Positions 62,895-64,000 of a DNA stretch of 64,000 nt are shown piece after piece. Below the pieces are notes generated by a model. The model searched no databases. It was not told where the DNA came from and worked only from the letters and a program-made list of their open reading frames with translations. The stretch is from Ga0077527 sp964533495 (GTDB lineage Bacteria > Pseudomonadota > Gammaproteobacteria > Burkholderiales > SG8-41), in assembly GCA_964533495.1 (NCBI GenBank), contig CAZHJU010000003.1, positions 62,001 to 126,000 on the forward strand, read 5' to 3'. Position numbers and translations under genes: made by a program. Positions within the stretch are counted from its first letter, which is position 1; each line of letters begins with the position of its first letter.

Positions 62895-63806
62895 CTACTT
62901 CCCGCCCTGTCCCGAGATGCCCAGCACGTAGGCGGTCAGCAGATGGATCTTGCCCTCGTCGAGGAAGTCCTTGTGCGCCGGCATCTGGTTCATGCGGCCC
63001 TTGACGATGGTCTCGGTGATCGCCGCCTCGGTGCCGCCGTGCAGCCAGATGTCGTCGGTGAGGTTCGGCGCGCCGAGCTGCTGGTTGCCCTTGCCGTCGG
63101 CACCGTGGCAGGCGGCGCAGTTGGCGGCGAACTTGGCCTTGCCGCGCTGCGCGCGCAGGCCGTCGTGGGTGCGGCCGGCCAGCGCCAGCACCTGGTGGAC
63201 GACATCGCGCACGTCCTCGCTGCCGCCAAGCGCGGCGGCCATCGGCGGCATCACCCCGCTGCGGCCGCCGACGATGGTCGCGCGGATCGCCTCCGGCGTG
63301 CCGCCGTAGAGCCAGTCGCCGTCGCGCAGGTTGGGGTAACCGCGCGAGCCGCCGGCGTCGGAGCCGTGGCACTGGGCGCAGTAGTTGAGGAACAGGCGCT
63401 GGCCGACCTCCCGCCCCTCGGCATCGGCCGCCACGGCGACGACGTCCTGCCTGAGGAAGCGATCGATGACCGGCCCGAAGGTCGCCGCCGCGCGCTTCTG
63501 CTCGTCCTGGTACTCGCCGGCGGAGGACCAGCCAAGGTAGCCGCCATAGGAGCCGAGTCCCGGATAGAGGATCAGGTAGACGAAGGAGAACACGATGGTG
63601 ATGTAGAAGAGCCACATCCACCAGCGCGGCAGCGGATTGTTCAGTTCCTCCAGCCCGTCCCAGGCGTGTCCGGTGGTGCCGGGTTTTTCGCCCTTGGCGA
63701 GCTTCTGCGTCGACATCATCTTCAGCAGCACGCCGCAGGCCACGAGGCTCACCACCGTGATGATGGCGATATACAGGCTCCAGCCGTCATGCACGAAATC
63801 GCTCAT
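62895..63806 (-). CDS. ccoP: cbb3-type cytochrome c oxidase subunit III (CcoP)
   Basis: 303 residues from the ATG at 63806. Two N-terminal helices (YIAIITVVSLVACGVLLKMM and WWMWLFYITIVFSFVYLILYPG) and two haem c motifs, YCAQCH and NCAACH. Passes electrons to the catalytic subunit CcoN. Start overlaps ccoQ stop (ATGA). Confidence 0.96.
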   Translation of the reverse strand: MSDFVHDGWSLYIAIITVVSLVACGVLLKMMSTQKLAKGEKPGTTGHAWDGLEELNNPLPRWWMWLFYITIVFSFVYLILYPGLGSYGGYLGWSSAGEYQDEQKRAAATFGPVIDRFLRQDVVAVAADAEGREVGQRLFLNYCAQCHGSDAGGSRGYPNLRDGDWLYGGTPEAIRATIVGGRSGVMPPMAAALGGSEDVRDVVHQVLALAGRTHDGLRAQRGKAKFAANCAACHGADGKGNQQLGAPNLTDDIWLHGGTEAAITETIVKGRMNQMPAHKDFLDEGKIHLLTAYVLGISGQGGK

Positions 63807-63982
63807 TGCAACCCTCTCCCGTCGCGGACCGCCCGCTCCCCGGGCAGGTCGTCTTCCAGCGGCAGCCGCGCCGCCGCCTCGAAATCTTCGCGTCTGCCCC
63901 TGCTCCACGCCCACAGCACGATGCCGATGAACGCGATGAACAGGACGACGGTAATCACGGAACGCATCAGATTGACATCCAT
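63803..63982 (-). CDS. ccoQ: cbb3-type oxidase subunit CcoQ
   Basis: 59 residues from the ATG at 63982 (GAGGTGAAC upstream; a GTG at 63988 also fits the frame). One helix, VITVVLFIAFIGIVLWAWSR, and an acidic tail. Stabilises the complex. ccoN and ccoO would lie past the window edge. Confidence 0.88.
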   Translation of the reverse strand: MDVNLMRSVITVVLFIAFIGIVLWAWSRGRREDFEAAARLPLEDDLPGERAVRDGRGLQ

Positions 63983-64000
63983 GTTCACCTCACATTGCGC

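Overview
The window is GC-rich chromosomal DNA from a betaproteobacterium, most likely of the Burkholderiales/Rhodocyclales type. Evidence for this is four Bug-type periplasmic receptors of the tripartite tricarboxylate transporter (TTT) family, an OxyR with cysteines at 199 and 208, an Fnr with hemN and a cbb3 oxidase cluster, and a TctD/TctE-like two-component pair. Genus and species cannot be read from the sequence alone. No rRNA, tRNA, CRISPR array, complete insertion sequence or prophage was seen.

Layout. 1-5.9 kb: end of a malonyl-CoA decarboxylase gene, then a minus-strand catabolic operon (Bug receptor, isopropylmalate-dehydrogenase-like enzyme, Ldh-family oxidoreductase, IlvD/Edd dehydratase, SET-domain protein) divergent from a GntR regulator. 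6.9-8.5 kb: a myo-inositol-oxygenase-like HD protein and an atypical crotonase. 8.6-12.7 kb: B12-dependent ribonucleotide reductase nrdJ, interrupted by a 379-residue intein exactly before its active-site Cys and preceded by a perfect FNR box. 12.8-18.3 kb: RraA-like protein, fluoride channel, and a sulfatase-Bug-sulfatase group. 18.3-22.9 kb: oxyR with a possible divergent small RNA, Dps, ZIP transporter, rubredoxin-reductase-like flavoprotein, rhomboid. 22.9-36 kb: mixed metabolic and housekeeping genes, including an MFS gene broken by an in-frame TGA, an amidase-Bug pair, a secreted methyltransferase-like protein and an Mrr-like nuclease. 36-36.6 kb: gene debris.

36.9-42.4 kb is a periplasmic copper-handling cluster: His-rich protein, TolC-like lipoprotein, Spy-like protein, Tat-exported multicopper oxidase, cupredoxin, DUF411 protein, CusF. 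The DUF411 gene has an in-frame TGA exactly where the first Cys of its CGCC motif should be. A 12-bp-stem hairpin follows, with its G-first apical loop 21 nt downstream, as expected for a bacterial SECIS element. A selenocysteine-containing DUF411 protein is therefore the most interesting hypothesis here; a mutation or sequencing error is the main alternative.

42.7-55.6 kb: a 1642-residue REC-PAS-GAF-GGDEF-EAL-REC protein, then a TctD/TctE-like two-component system divergent from a CzcCBA-type heavy-metal efflux operon. 55.6-64 kb: low-oxygen genes (SafE-type membrane protein, hemN, fnr, Spy-like protein, cfa, fixH, ccoG, ccoP, ccoQ). Three FNR-box palindromes (8559, 57800, 58681) tie nrdJ, hemN/fnr and the Spy-like gene into one predicted oxygen-responsive circuit. 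Three copies of one 27-bp AT-rich sequence (24.2, 36.1 and 41.0 kb) are an unexplained repeat.
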